Positions 18,655-26,305 of a DNA stretch of 64,000 nt are shown piece by piece (position 1 is the stretch's first letter; each line of letters opens with the position of its first letter). The DNA comes from Mucilaginibacter terrigena. Its GTDB lineage: Bacteria > Bacteroidota > Bacteroidia > Sphingobacteriales > Sphingobacteriaceae. Below the pieces are notes generated by a model. That model ran no database searches, was not told the origin of the DNA, and was given only the letters and a program-made list of their open reading frames with translations. Made by a program: the position numbers and the translations under genes. The DNA is taken from NCBI RefSeq assembly GCF_004168255.1, contig NZ_SEWG01000004.1, forward strand, positions 372,001-436,000, in the 5' to 3' direction.

Positions 18655-19452
18655 TTATTTAAGTCGGTAAAGTAAAAGGCCAATTACCGTAAGTGTACTC
18701 AATATTATTGGTAAAATCCTGTAAGCCTGGTCGCTTTGGGCGGCTTTGGCCTTACCCTGTTCAACATATATCACATCGCCCGAGTGGAGATAATAATACG
18801 GCGAATTAAACACATCCCTGTTATTAAGGTTAACCCTTCCAAATTCCTTTTTACCATCGTTATCTCTAATGATCAGCACATTATCGCGCTTGGCATAAAT
18901 GGTAAGGTCGCCGGCCATAGATAAAGCCTCGGGCAGGGTAACCTTTTCATTTGGTATAACATATACCGATGGGCGGGTCACCTCGCCCATTACCGATATT
19001 TTATAGTTTAAAAACCTGATGCTGACAGTAGGTTCCTTAACATATTCCTTAAGCTTGTTTTTGATCACCTCGCGCGCTTCGGCCGTAGTAAGGCCGCCCA
19101 CTTTAATAGAACCTATAATGGGGAACTCGATCAAACCCGATGCATCTACCAGGTAACCGCTTGCGGCCGATTGTGTAAGCGTTGGGGCAGCAGTTATTCC
19201 GCCGGTTTCGCCGGTGGTGGGTGCTGCATTGCTATATGGATTAAAAAAGCTGCTCGCGGCTGCGTTTAAGGAATTTACTGGTATAGATAATATATCGCCC
19301 GGCTGTATTTTAGGAACATATACCTGCGATACCGTTATGGTGTCGGATTGATTAAGCCCTTTTTGAAAATAAACGATTTCTTTTTGACTTGTGCAGGATG
19401 TAACTATAATACTTAAGAACAAAAAAATATTAAGGTAGATATTTTTTTTCAT
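18655..19452 (-). CDS. Polysaccharide export outer-membrane lipoprotein (Wza-like)
   Basis: The 265-residue precursor has a lipoprotein signal peptide ending at Cys20 (IIVTSCTSQ). A polysaccharide-export domain opens near residue 47 with VPKIQPGDILSIPVNSLN. An SLBB-type domain follows (YVIPNEKVTLPEALSMAG, then a HSGDVIYVEQ end). A C-terminal hydrophobic segment, ILPIILSTLTVIGLLLYRLK, resembles the last helix by which Bacteroidota Wza-type proteins span or insert in a membrane. It forms the export channel in the outer membrane. It is the first gene of the operon, 36 nt before the Wzc-like kinase, and a good Bacteroidota promoter lies just upstream. Confidence 0.92.
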   Translation of the reverse strand: MKKNIYLNIFLFLSIIVTSCTSQKEIVYFQKGLNQSDTITVSQVYVPKIQPGDILSIPVNSLNAAASSFFNPYSNAAPTTGETGGITAAPTLTQSAASGYLVDASGLIEFPIIGSIKVGGLTTAEAREVIKNKLKEYVKEPTVSIRFLNYKISVMGEVTRPSVYVIPNEKVTLPEALSMAGDLTIYAKRDNVLIIRDNDGKKEFGRVNLNNRDVFNSPYYYLHSGDVIYVEQGKAKAAQSDQAYRILPIILSTLTVIGLLLYRLK

Positions 19453-19472
19453 AGGTTACTGTGTATTTGGCG

Positions 19473-19503
19473 CAAAAATAGATTTTTTTATCAAATAAAC
19501 CAA
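19473..19503 (-). promoter_or_regulatory. Candidate promoter of the exopolysaccharide operon
   Basis: Read on the minus strand, a -33-like TTGG (19,500-19,503) is followed by 19 nt and a perfect -7 element TATTTTTG (19,473-19,480; consensus TAnnTTTG). The start codon of the export lipoprotein lies about 20 nt further on, so the leader would be short. The 224-bp gap between this gene and the S4-protein gene is very AT-rich and shows no other clear signal. Confidence 0.6.
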
Positions 19504-19676
19504 TGTTAATAATGCCCGCGGCATTTATGAACTGGTTTTTAATTAATATAATGCATATGTATTACCGTATTTATTGAATTATTTATAATAAAACGGGCTA
19601 TTAAATTATAATTATTAAAAATAGGATTCTCTTACAACGCGTGGTTTAAACATCTTTACAAGATAATTGTTTTTAG

Positions 19677-20069
19677 TTATTTAAAAAAATCATCTTTAAG
19701 GTCGTCAATTTCCCTTCTGTCGCGCTTGGTGGGGCGGCCTGTACCACGGTCGCGAGTTAGTAAAGGCGTGTGAAACATAGACTTAAATGCATGCGTTTCC
19801 TCTTCGGGAGTAATATCCTCGTAAAACATTACCGCGGTTTTAGCATCAGTACGGCTTTCTAACAAGCCGGTAACTTTTAATACCCTTTTATCCGGCCCTT
19901 TTGATACCTGGTACACTTCGCCCACCTTAACCTCGTGCGATGGTTTGATATTATTACCATCTAATTTTACCCGGCCTGCCTTGCATGCATCAGAAGCCAG
20001 GGTACGTGTTTTAAACGCGCGTATCGACCATAAATACTTGTCTATCCTTAATTTTTCTTTCTCAGCCAT
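19677..20069 (-). CDS. RNA-binding S4-domain protein, Hsp15-like
   Basis: I choose the ATG at 20,069, giving 130 residues that begin MAEKEKLRIDKYLWSIRAFK. An upstream in-frame TTG would add twelve unlikely residues. The S4 motif covers about residues 8-60 (RIDKYLWSIRAFKTRTLASD and GRVKLDGNNIKPSHEVKVGE), and a basic tail follows (RDRGTGRPTKRDRREID). This matches heat-shock protein 15, which binds 50S subunits carrying stalled nascent chains. It is transcribed towards the exopolysaccharide operon but is separated from it by an AT-rich gap, and is divergent from dapD. Confidence 0.88.
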   Translation of the reverse strand: MAEKEKLRIDKYLWSIRAFKTRTLASDACKAGRVKLDGNNIKPSHEVKVGEVYQVSKGPDKRVLKVTGLLESRTDAKTAVMFYEDITPEEETHAFKSMFHTPLLTRDRGTGRPTKRDRREIDDLKDDFFK

Positions 20070-20149
20070 TGCACTCTCTATATTCTTAACACTACTATAA
20101 AACAAATCTCCTTAAAATTCCTTTAATTTGACAAAATTTATATTCTGTG

Positions 20150-20965
20150 ATGATCGACCTTAAAAAAATGATTGAGGATGCCTGGGATAACCGCACCCTT
20201 TTAAGTGAAAGTGACTACATTAATGCCATTAATACTGTTATACAACGCCTTGATAAAGGTGAAATTCGTGTTGCCGAACTGATAGGCACCCGCTGGCATA
20301 CTAACGAGTGGATAAAAAAAGCCGTTATTTTATACTTCCCAACCCGCGCCATGGAAGAAATTAAGACCGGCCCTTTTGTTTTCCATGATAAAATGAAGCT
20401 TAAAACCAATTATAAAGAACTTGGTGTACGTGTTGTACCGCATGGTATTGCCCGTTATGGCGCATACTTGGCTAAAGGAGTTATTATGATGCCATCGTAT
20501 GTAAACATAGGTGCCTATGTTGATGAAGGTACAATGGTTGATACCTGGGCAACTGTAGGTTCATGCGCGCAAATTGGCAAGCATGTTCACTTAAGCGGCG
20601 GTGTTGGTATTGGCGGTGTGTTAGAGCCTGTGCAGGCATCACCGGTTATCATCGAGGACAACTGCTTCCTGGGTTCGCGCGCTATTGTGGTTGAAGGCGT
20701 ACACGTAGAGAGCGAAGCCGTTTTAGGTGCTAACGTCGTATTAACCGCATCTACCAAAATAATTGACGTAACCGGCCACGAGCCTGTTGAATATAAAGGC
20801 CGCGTACCTGCCCGCTCGGTAGTGATACCCGGCTCGTACGCCAAAAAATTTGCTGCAGGCGAGTACCAGGTGCCCTGTGCCCTGATCATCGGCAAGCGCA
20901 AAGAGTCTACCGATAAAAAGACATCGTTAAATGATGCTTTGCGCGAAAATAACGTAGCAGTTTAA
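20150..20965 (+). CDS. dapD: 2,3,4,5-tetrahydropyridine-2,6-dicarboxylate N-succinyltransferase
   Basis: The product is 271 residues from the ATG at 20,150; a GTG directly before it is also in frame. It begins MIDLKKMIEDAWDNRTLLSE and has a left-handed beta-helix in the middle, including VGIGGVLEPVQASPVIIEDN and FLGSRAIVVEGVHVESEA. The acyl-CoA-binding end reads IPGSYAKKFAAGEYQVPCAL. DapD transfers succinate from succinyl-CoA to tetrahydrodipicolinate in the lysine and diaminopimelate pathway, so it supports peptidoglycan synthesis. No other dap gene is nearby. A heptad-repeat element follows two bases after the stop codon. Confidence 0.95.
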   Translation: MIDLKKMIEDAWDNRTLLSESDYINAINTVIQRLDKGEIRVAELIGTRWHTNEWIKKAVILYFPTRAMEEIKTGPFVFHDKMKLKTNYKELGVRVVPHGIARYGAYLAKGVIMMPSYVNIGAYVDEGTMVDTWATVGSCAQIGKHVHLSGGVGIGGVLEPVQASPVIIEDNCFLGSRAIVVEGVHVESEAVLGANVVLTASTKIIDVTGHEPVEYKGRVPARSVVIPGSYAKKFAAGEYQVPCALIIGKRKESTDKKTSLNDALRENNVAV

Positions 20966-20966
20966 T

Positions 20967-21052
20967 TTAGATTTGAGATATTAGACATGAGATATGAGGC
21001 AACACGCTGTATAGCAAATCAACTTCTCTCCTATCTAAAATCGCAGATCTCA
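20967..21052. repeat. Heptad-arm inverted element E1 (word TGAGATA)
   Basis: The left arm, 20,967-21,001, is five consecutive 7-bp words of the TGAGATA/TTAGATT type in perfect 7-nt register. The right arm, about 21,025-21,052, carries the same words in inverted orientation (TGAGATC, TTAGATA on the minus strand). A loop of about 23 nt separates them. The right arm runs into the first in-frame ATG (21,052) of the next gene. The same word family recurs in element E7. Confidence 0.75.
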
Positions 21053-21063
21053 TGCCTACGCTC

Positions 21064-22188
21064 ATGAAAATAGGCTATGATGCTAAAAGGGCCTTTTTAA
21101 ACAGTACCGGGCTGGGTAATTACAGCCGCTGGTTAATTAAGCTGCTGGCAAGCCGCTATCCTCAAAATACTTATTATTTATACAGCCCAAAGATCAGGCC
21201 CGGCAAATGGCCTGATCTTTTGCGCTTGATTAAAAACGTTATAACCATTTTACCAAAACCGGGTGTGCTAACCTCGCTGTGGCGTACAAAGGGTGTTGTA
21301 AAAAATTTGAGTAACGATGGTATAGATATATACCACGGGCTAAGCCACGAACTGCCGTTGGGTATAACAACGCCGGGCATAAAAAGCGTGGTCACCATTC
21401 ACGACCTTATCTTCATGCGCTTTCCGCAGTATTTTGGCCTTATAAGCCGTGCCATTTACAAGCTAAAGGTTGCATATGCCTGTAAAACAGCAAATATCAT
21501 TATTGCCATCAGCCAAAAAACAAAGCAAGACCTTGTTGAACTGCTGGATATAGCCCCGGATAAGATTGAAGTGGTGTACCAAAACTGCGATGAGATATTT
21601 AAAGCCCCCTGCTCTGATGAGAAAAAGCAGGAAATAATAAAAAAATACAACCTGCCCGGTAAATTTATTTTAAGCGTAGGAACTATAGAGGAACGTAAGA
21701 ACCTTGGTTTATTAATAGAAGCCCTGCCGCTTATTAACGATATTAAAGTGGTAGTGGTTGGCAGGCATACTGCCTACGCATCGGCAGTAAAAGCCCAACT
21801 GGCAAAACTTAATATTACAAACCAGGTGGTTTTTTTGGATAAAGTTGAATTTGCCGATCTGCCGGTTATTTATCAGCTGGCCGATGTGTTTGTTTATCCG
21901 TCAAAATATGAAGGCTTCGGCATCCCGGTGTTAGAGGCTTTAAATAGTGGCGTACCGGTTATTGCGGCAACAGGTTCGTGCCTGGAGGAAGCGGGAGGGC
22001 CGGGTTCTTTATACGTTAACCCGGATGATGCGGCCGGACTTGCCGAAAAGATAGCGCTTGTTTTAACCGATAACCCCCTTCGCGAAAAAATGATAGCTGA
22101 CGGCAAGGAATATTCACGTAATTTTGACGATGATAAATTGGCTGCACAAATGATGCATTTATATAAAAACCTATCTGCCAATGCTTAA
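21064..22188 (+). CDS. Glycosyltransferase family 4
   Basis: The product is 374 residues if translation starts at the ATG at 21,064 (MKIGYDAKRAFLNSTGLGNY). An ATG at 21,052 would add four residues that overlap a repeat arm. STGLGNYSRWL is the acceptor loop. VVTIHDLIFMRFPQYF, SVGTIEERKNLGLLIEAL, and YPSKYEGFGIPVLEALNSG with its EX7E glutamates mark a GT-B, family 4 transferase. It lies outside the main exopolysaccharide locus, with dapD before it and a TsaC-like gene overlapping its end by 8 nt. It may serve LPS, capsule or protein glycosylation; the sugar is unknown. Confidence 0.88.
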   Translation: MKIGYDAKRAFLNSTGLGNYSRWLIKLLASRYPQNTYYLYSPKIRPGKWPDLLRLIKNVITILPKPGVLTSLWRTKGVVKNLSNDGIDIYHGLSHELPLGITTPGIKSVVTIHDLIFMRFPQYFGLISRAIYKLKVAYACKTANIIIAISQKTKQDLVELLDIAPDKIEVVYQNCDEIFKAPCSDEKKQEIIKKYNLPGKFILSVGTIEERKNLGLLIEALPLINDIKVVVVGRHTAYASAVKAQLAKLNITNQVVFLDKVEFADLPVIYQLADVFVYPSKYEGFGIPVLEALNSGVPVIAATGSCLEEAGGPGSLYVNPDDAAGLAEKIALVLTDNPLREKMIADGKEYSRNFDDDKLAAQMMHLYKNLSANA

Positions 22189-22747
22189 AGACGAAATAAA
22201 CAAAGCCCTAAAGGTTATACAGGATGGCGGCATTATCCTCTACCCTACCGATACTATCTGGGGTATTGGCTGCGATGCTACCAACACTGATGCCATTAAA
22301 AAGATCTACCAGCTAAAACAGCGCAGCGAAAGCAAAAGCATGATCATTTTAGTTGATATTGATAACAAGCTGCCAAGTTACATTAGCGAGGTGCCCGATA
22401 TTGCTTATGACCTGATAGAATACGCCGAAAACCCGCTTACCTTAATTATGCCCGGCGCCAAAAACATCTCGCCCGCTTTAATTGCCGAAGATGGCAGCGT
22501 AGGTATCAGGGTAACAAGCCATCCCTTTTGCCAGCAGCTTATACAGCGTTTACGCAAGCCTTTGGTATCCACATCGGCTAATATAAGCGGGCAACCATCG
22601 CCTGAGTATTTTGGAAAGATTGACCAGGAGATCATAGACGGAGTAGATTATGTAGTTGACATTGACCAGTATAGCACCGAAATTAAAAAGCCATCTACAA
22701 TAATGCGCCTGGCCCCAAATGGCGGTTTCGAATTTATTCGCCGTTAA
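22181..22747 (+). CDS. L-threonylcarbamoyladenylate synthase (TsaC/Sua5/YrdC family)
   Basis: The 188-residue protein consists of one YrdC domain: ALKVIQDGGIILYPTDTIWG near residues 8-27, then KRSESKSM-like KQRSESKSMIILV with the conserved KxR/SxN region, and LVSTSANISGQPSP near 125-138. It makes threonylcarbamoyl-AMP from Thr, bicarbonate and ATP, the first step of t6A37 formation on ANN-decoding tRNAs. The short, single-domain form is TsaC-like rather than long Sua5. The gene overlaps the preceding glycosyltransferase by 8 nt and precedes the CCA-adding enzyme, so three tRNA-maturation genes (with miaA) lie within 4 kb. Confidence 0.92.
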   Translation: MLKDEINKALKVIQDGGIILYPTDTIWGIGCDATNTDAIKKIYQLKQRSESKSMIILVDIDNKLPSYISEVPDIAYDLIEYAENPLTLIMPGAKNISPALIAEDGSVGIRVTSHPFCQQLIQRLRKPLVSTSANISGQPSPEYFGKIDQEIIDGVDYVVDIDQYSTEIKKPSTIMRLAPNGGFEFIRR

Positions 22748-22762
22748 TTTTTTTATAATCGC

Positions 22763-22770
22763 TAAATTTG
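22763..22770 (+). promoter_or_regulatory. Candidate -7 element upstream of the CCA-adding enzyme gene
   Basis: TAAATTTG matches the Bacteroidota -7 consensus TAnnTTTG exactly and lies 34 nt before the ATG at 22,805. A TTCG 22 nt upstream (22,737-22,740) is a weak candidate -33. Confidence 0.4.
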
Positions 22771-22804
22771 CACGGTAATACAAGCCTGTTCGCAGCCTCT
22801 TTAT

Positions 22805-24217
22805 ATGAAACAACACCTGCAACATCCGGTATTTTCTGTTATTTCTAAACTTGCTGCCGAACAAGATGTACAGGCTTACGCAATTGGCGGTTACGTGCGC
22901 GATATATTTTTGAAGCGCCCCTCAAAAGATATTGATATCGTAATTTTAGGTAACGGCATTGCCTTTGCCGAAGCAGTGGCTGCAACATTAAACGTAAAAG
23001 TATCGGTGTTTAAAAACTTTGGTACAGCCATGCTGCGTTACCAGGATGTAGAGGTTGAATTTGTAGGTGCTCGCAAGGAAAGCTACCGGTCAGATTCGCG
23101 CAAGCCAATTGTTGAGAACGGAACACTTGAAGACGACCAAAAACGACGTGATTTTACCATTAATGCTTTAGCTATAGCTTTACATGGCGATGAATTTGGT
23201 ACGCTGATAGACCCCTTTGGCGGCATCGCCGACCTGGACGCAAAACTGATCCGCACCCCGTTAAACCCGGTCGAAACTTTTTCTGACGATCCGTTGAGGA
23301 TGATGCGGGCGATACGTTTTGCCAGTCAGCTTAATTTTAAGATCGATGACGAGGCCATCGCCGCCATCAAAAGCAACCTGCACCGCATCAAAATTGTATC
23401 GCAGGAACGCACAACCGATGAACTGAATAAGATCATCCTTTCACCAAAACCATCTATCGGGTTTAATTACCTGTTTGATACCGGGCTGCTGCATATCATA
23501 TTCCCGCAGATGGTGGCGCTGTACGGCGTGGAGATCATCAACGGCAAAGGCCACAAGGACAATTTTTATCACACCCTGCAGGTGCTTGATAACATCTGCG
23601 AAACTACCGACGACCTTTGGCTGCGCTGGGCCGCCATTTTGCACGATATTGCCAAACCACCCACCAAGCGTTTTGAGCCAAGCCATGGCTGGACGTTTCA
23701 CGGGCACGAGGACAAGGGCGCGCGCATGGTGCCCAAGATCTTCGCACAGTTGAAATTGCCGCTTAATGAGAAAATGAAGCTGGTGCAAAAACTGGTGCAG
23801 CTGCACCTGCGCCCTATTGTACTGTCGCAATCCATCGTTACAGATTCGGCGGTGCGCAGGTTACTTTTTGAGGCAGGAGATGATATAGAGGCCCTGATGC
23901 TGTTGTGTAAAGCAGACGTAACCACAAAAAACGAATACAAGGTTAAAAAATACCGCAACAATTTTGAGCTGGTTCAGCAAAAGTTAAAGGATGTGGAAGA
24001 GCGGGACAATATCCGCAACTGGCAGCCGCCGGTTACCGGGCTGGATATTATGCAGTTATTTGGCATTGGCGAGGGCCGCGAGGTGGGAATTATAAAGAAT
24101 AAGATCCGCGAAGCGATACTGGAAGGCGAAATACCCAACGAACGCGAAGCAGCAATAAACTTTACAATTGCAAAAGGCACAGAAATTGGCTTGAAAGTTG
24201 TTGCAAACACAAATTAA
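22805..24217 (+). CDS. CCA-adding enzyme / poly(A) polymerase-type tRNA nucleotidyltransferase with HD domain
   Basis: The 470-residue protein has the class II nucleotidyltransferase signature: AIGGYVRDIFLKRPSKDIDI near residues 22-41 with catalytic carboxylates, RRDFTINALA near 115, and DDPLRMMRAIRFASQL. A C-terminal HD module follows, with WAAILHDIAKPPTK and FHGHEDKGARM. It adds or repairs the 3' CCA of tRNAs; the HD part is a metal-dependent phosphohydrolase. Its role is essential here because none of the six tRNA genes in this window encodes CCA. It has its own candidate promoter. It could be a dedicated A-adding or CC-adding enzyme, but a single full-length CCA enzyme is the simpler reading. 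Confidence 0.9.
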   Translation: MKQHLQHPVFSVISKLAAEQDVQAYAIGGYVRDIFLKRPSKDIDIVILGNGIAFAEAVAATLNVKVSVFKNFGTAMLRYQDVEVEFVGARKESYRSDSRKPIVENGTLEDDQKRRDFTINALAIALHGDEFGTLIDPFGGIADLDAKLIRTPLNPVETFSDDPLRMMRAIRFASQLNFKIDDEAIAAIKSNLHRIKIVSQERTTDELNKIILSPKPSIGFNYLFDTGLLHIIFPQMVALYGVEIINGKGHKDNFYHTLQVLDNICETTDDLWLRWAAILHDIAKPPTKRFEPSHGWTFHGHEDKGARMVPKIFAQLKLPLNEKMKLVQKLVQLHLRPIVLSQSIVTDSAVRRLLFEAGDDIEALMLLCKADVTTKNEYKVKKYRNNFELVQQKLKDVEERDNIRNWQPPVTGLDIMQLFGIGEGREVGIIKNKIREAILEGEIPNEREAAINFTIAKGTEIGLKVVANTN

Positions 24218-24229
24218 AATAAACATTAC

Positions 24230-24237
24230 TATTTTTG
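24230..24237 (+). promoter_or_regulatory. Candidate -7 element upstream of the pRiA4b ORF-3-like gene
   Basis: TATTTTTG fits TAnnTTTG and lies 19 nt before the ATG at 24,257. No convincing TTTG is found at -33, so this is weak evidence. Confidence 0.35.
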
Positions 24238-24256
24238 ACAAAAAACTACTTAAACA

Positions 24257-24907
24257 ATGGCACTATACAGGTTCAGGGTTACTTTTGAAGATTACGACGA
24301 CGTTACCCGGGATATCGATGTAAAATCTAACCAGACATTTGAGGATCTTCATAAAGCTATACACCAGAGCACCGGTTATAACTACGAGTATCCGTCCTCG
24401 TTTTACATCAGTAACGACCAATGGATGAAGGGTGAAGAGATCACCTATATGCCAAACCAAAAACGGATCGACCGTAAAATACCTTTGATGGAGAAAATAA
24501 AACTGAGCAGTTTTATTGACGATCCGCATCAAAAATTCTATTACACCTTCAATTTCGACAGGCCATTTGATTTTCATGTGGAGCTGATGAAGATAATACT
24601 GGAAGATGCACCGGGTGTTACTTACCCGGCTGTAGTACGCTCTGTTGGCGAAGCGCCAAAACAATTTGGCAATGTATTTAACCCTGCCGCTGAAACCGCT
24701 GAAGCGCCCGACGGTGATTTCGACTTTTTAAACGAGATGGCCTATGGTGCCGACGATGCCGAAGATTTTACCGAAGTTACCGATACCGGCGTTGATGATA
24801 CCGACGAGAAGAAAGTTGACGACGCAGAGGAAGAAGAAGACGAATTTGGCTTTGGCGACGACGAAGAGTTTGAAGACGAAGATAAACCCGGCCGCGACGA
24901 CTATTAA
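24257..24907 (+). CDS. pRiA4b ORF-3-like (IS1096 passenger TnpR-family) protein with acidic tail
   Basis: This 216-residue protein has about 130 residues resembling the plasmid pRiA4b ORF-3 domain: MALYRFRVTFEDYDDVTRDI, then TFEDLHKAIHQSTGY and the YYTFNFDRPFDFHVELMKIL-like core. The final 70 residues are extremely acidic (long runs of Asp and Glu with FGFGDDEEFEDED). The domain was named after plasmid and IS-associated genes, but single-copy chromosomal versions such as this are common in Bacteroidota, and there is no transposase nearby. Its biochemical role is not known. It lies between the CCA-adding enzyme and miaA, and a heptad-repeat arm begins within its stop codon. Confidence 0.8.
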   Translation: MALYRFRVTFEDYDDVTRDIDVKSNQTFEDLHKAIHQSTGYNYEYPSSFYISNDQWMKGEEITYMPNQKRIDRKIPLMEKIKLSSFIDDPHQKFYYTFNFDRPFDFHVELMKIILEDAPGVTYPAVVRSVGEAPKQFGNVFNPAAETAEAPDGDFDFLNEMAYGADDAEDFTEVTDTGVDDTDEKKVDDAEEEEDEFGFGDDEEFEDEDKPGRDDY

Positions 24908-25001
24908 TAGTTGATGGCCTATAGTTTATGGTTAATAGTAAACCCTAACACGAAATTAAGCATGGAAGCCACCATGATCTATTAACTATGAACCATGAAC
25001 C
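24907..25001. repeat. Heptad-arm inverted element E2 (word ATGGTTx / ATGAACC)
   Basis: The left arm, 24,907-24,941, is five 7-bp words (ATAGTTG, ATGGCCT and relatives) in perfect register, beginning on the last base of the upstream stop codon. The right arm, 24,974-25,001, is four inverted words (ATGAACC twice). The miaA start codon at 24,988 is the first ATG of one of those words, so the arm encodes the N-terminus MNHEP. The word family recurs in E5 and E11. Confidence 0.78.
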
Positions 25002-25914
25002 TCTTAAAAAAACCCTTATTGTAATTGCCGGCCCAACCGCTTCGGGGAAAACGGCGGCGGCTATTCGGCTGGCGCAACATTACGATACGGTTGTTGTTTC
25101 TGCCGATTCCAGGCAGTTCTTTCGCGAGATGTCCATAGGCACTGCAAAACCTACTGTAGCCGAACTGGCTGCTGCCCCGCACTACTTTATCAATTCGCAT
25201 AGTATCACCGAGCCATTTTCTGTTGGTGATTTTGAGCGCGAATGCCTGCAATTGCTGGATGAGCTTTTTAAAAAACACGATGTAGTGATACTGGCGGGCG
25301 GCTCGGGCCTTTACATACGGGCTGTTACCGAGGGATTTGACGACCTCCCTACCGCAAACCCCGACATACGTGATCGTTTAAATACCGAATTAGCCGTAGA
25401 CGGTATAACAGCGCTACAGGAGCGATTAAAGGATGTTGACCCCGCCTATTACGCCGAAGTCGACGTCAGCAACCCACAGCGCGTTATACGGGCGCTGGAA
25501 GTGTACGAGGCAACGGGTAACCCTATCTCATCCTATCGCACATCCAAAGTCAACAAGCGTTCTTTTGATATTATAAAGTTTGGGCTGGATATGCCGCGCG
25601 AGCAATTATACGACAGGATAAACCGCCGCGTTGATATGATGGTACACGATGGCTTGTTGGAAGAGGTAGCCGGCTTAACCCAATACCGCCAATATAACGC
25701 GCTGAACACTGTAGGCTACTCTGAACTATTCGATTATTTGGATGGGAAAACCGACCTGGATACGGCCATCGCGCAAATAAAACAAAATACCCGGCGCTTT
25801 GCCAAAAGGCAGCTTACCTGGTTCCGTAAGGATAAAGAGATCGTTTGGATGGATGCCCGTGATGAAAAGCTTATTGAAAATATGCTGGCTGAGATCGCCC
25901 GTATGAACACCTAA
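24988..25914 (+). CDS. miaA: tRNA dimethylallyltransferase
   Basis: The 308-residue length is normal for MiaA. IAGPTASGKTAAAIRLA near 13-29 is the P-loop. VVVSADSRQFFREMSIGTAK near 36-55 holds the catalytic Asp and the region that flips A37, and RRFAKRQLTWFRKD near 275 is the conserved C-terminal tRNA-binding stretch. The enzyme puts a dimethylallyl group on N6 of A37 in tRNAs reading UNN codons. The first codons (MNHEP) come from a heptad-repeat arm, and no later Met precedes the P-loop, so the repeat has probably supplied the start codon. Confidence 0.95.
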   Translation: MNHEPLKKTLIVIAGPTASGKTAAAIRLAQHYDTVVVSADSRQFFREMSIGTAKPTVAELAAAPHYFINSHSITEPFSVGDFERECLQLLDELFKKHDVVILAGGSGLYIRAVTEGFDDLPTANPDIRDRLNTELAVDGITALQERLKDVDPAYYAEVDVSNPQRVIRALEVYEATGNPISSYRTSKVNKRSFDIIKFGLDMPREQLYDRINRRVDMMVHDGLLEEVAGLTQYRQYNALNTVGYSELFDYLDGKTDLDTAIAQIKQNTRRFAKRQLTWFRKDKEIVWMDARDEKLIENMLAEIARMNT

Positions 25915-26304
25915 CTATTTGATATTCAATCGTGTTCACGTTCACGATACAAAACCTATACAGCATTTTCACAATTAATTGACTATCAGTTACTTAAAAT
26001 TTAGACTCGTCTAAATTTTATGCAAAAATCTGATTAACAATCAATTAAGTAAATGATTGCGTGAACATTTGAGTTGACGAAGCGCACATATTTGAGGAGC
26101 GGCGCGTAAAATTTCGGCTAAAGCCAATATCATCCGCTCATTATTCCGTCCCGTAAATGGGGCGGCAATGAATTTATTTTTTCTTGCCGTTGGTTTCAAC
26201 CACCTGATGAAGGCATTAGAGTTTTGGCTTAGCCGAATGTAGGCCATCAGCGTGGATGCTTGACCTGGCGCTGCAAACTGCCAACTAATAACTGCAAACT
26301 GAAT
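25915..26304. other. 390-bp gene-free gap with several palindromes and a dispersed motif
   Basis: This gap lies between convergent miaA and rfbA. It holds: a motif at 25,931-25,947 whose core GTGTTCACGTTCACG is repeated exactly at 56,600-56,614; a perfect inverted repeat at 25,995-26,020 (TAAAATTTAGAC and its complement with a 2-nt loop); an 8-bp partner CGTGAACA at 26,060-26,067; and a GC-richer block (about 26,070-26,260) with a 68-codon minus-strand open frame. That frame has no recognisable domain and I do not call it a gene. The gap ends with orphan repeat arm E3. The GC-richer block may be a separately inserted repeat. Confidence 0.6.
25995..26020. repeat. Perfect 12-bp inverted repeat
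   Basis: TAAAATTTAGAC (25,995-26,006) and its exact reverse complement (26,009-26,020) are separated by two bases. There is no T tract, it lies 80 nt after miaA, and it is very AT-rich. It could be a regulator site, a weak terminator or part of a REP-like element. Confidence 0.6.
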
Positions 26305-26305
26305 C
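26271..26305. repeat. Orphan heptad arm E3 (word CTGCAAA)
   Basis: Five consecutive 7-bp words (CTGCAAA, CTGCCAA, CTAATAA and relatives) run in exact register up to the rfbA stop codon. No inverted partner is found in the rest of the gap. The other arm may have been lost or displaced by the inserted-looking block at about 26,070-26,260. Confidence 0.6.

Noticed and set aside
24257..24907. A mobile element because of the pRiA4b ORF-3/IS1096-passenger name
   Set aside because: No transposase, terminal repeats or target duplication were seen, and the gene sits among housekeeping genes.
25995..26020. A dif site for the Xer recombinase
   Set aside because: It is a perfect palindrome of AT-rich arms and does not resemble the asymmetric 11-6-11 dif layout known to me.
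26041..26247. A 68-codon minus-strand frame in the miaA-rfbA gap
   Set aside because: No domain, no initiation signal, and it lies in a block that looks like a dispersed repeat. It is listed as part of the gap instead.
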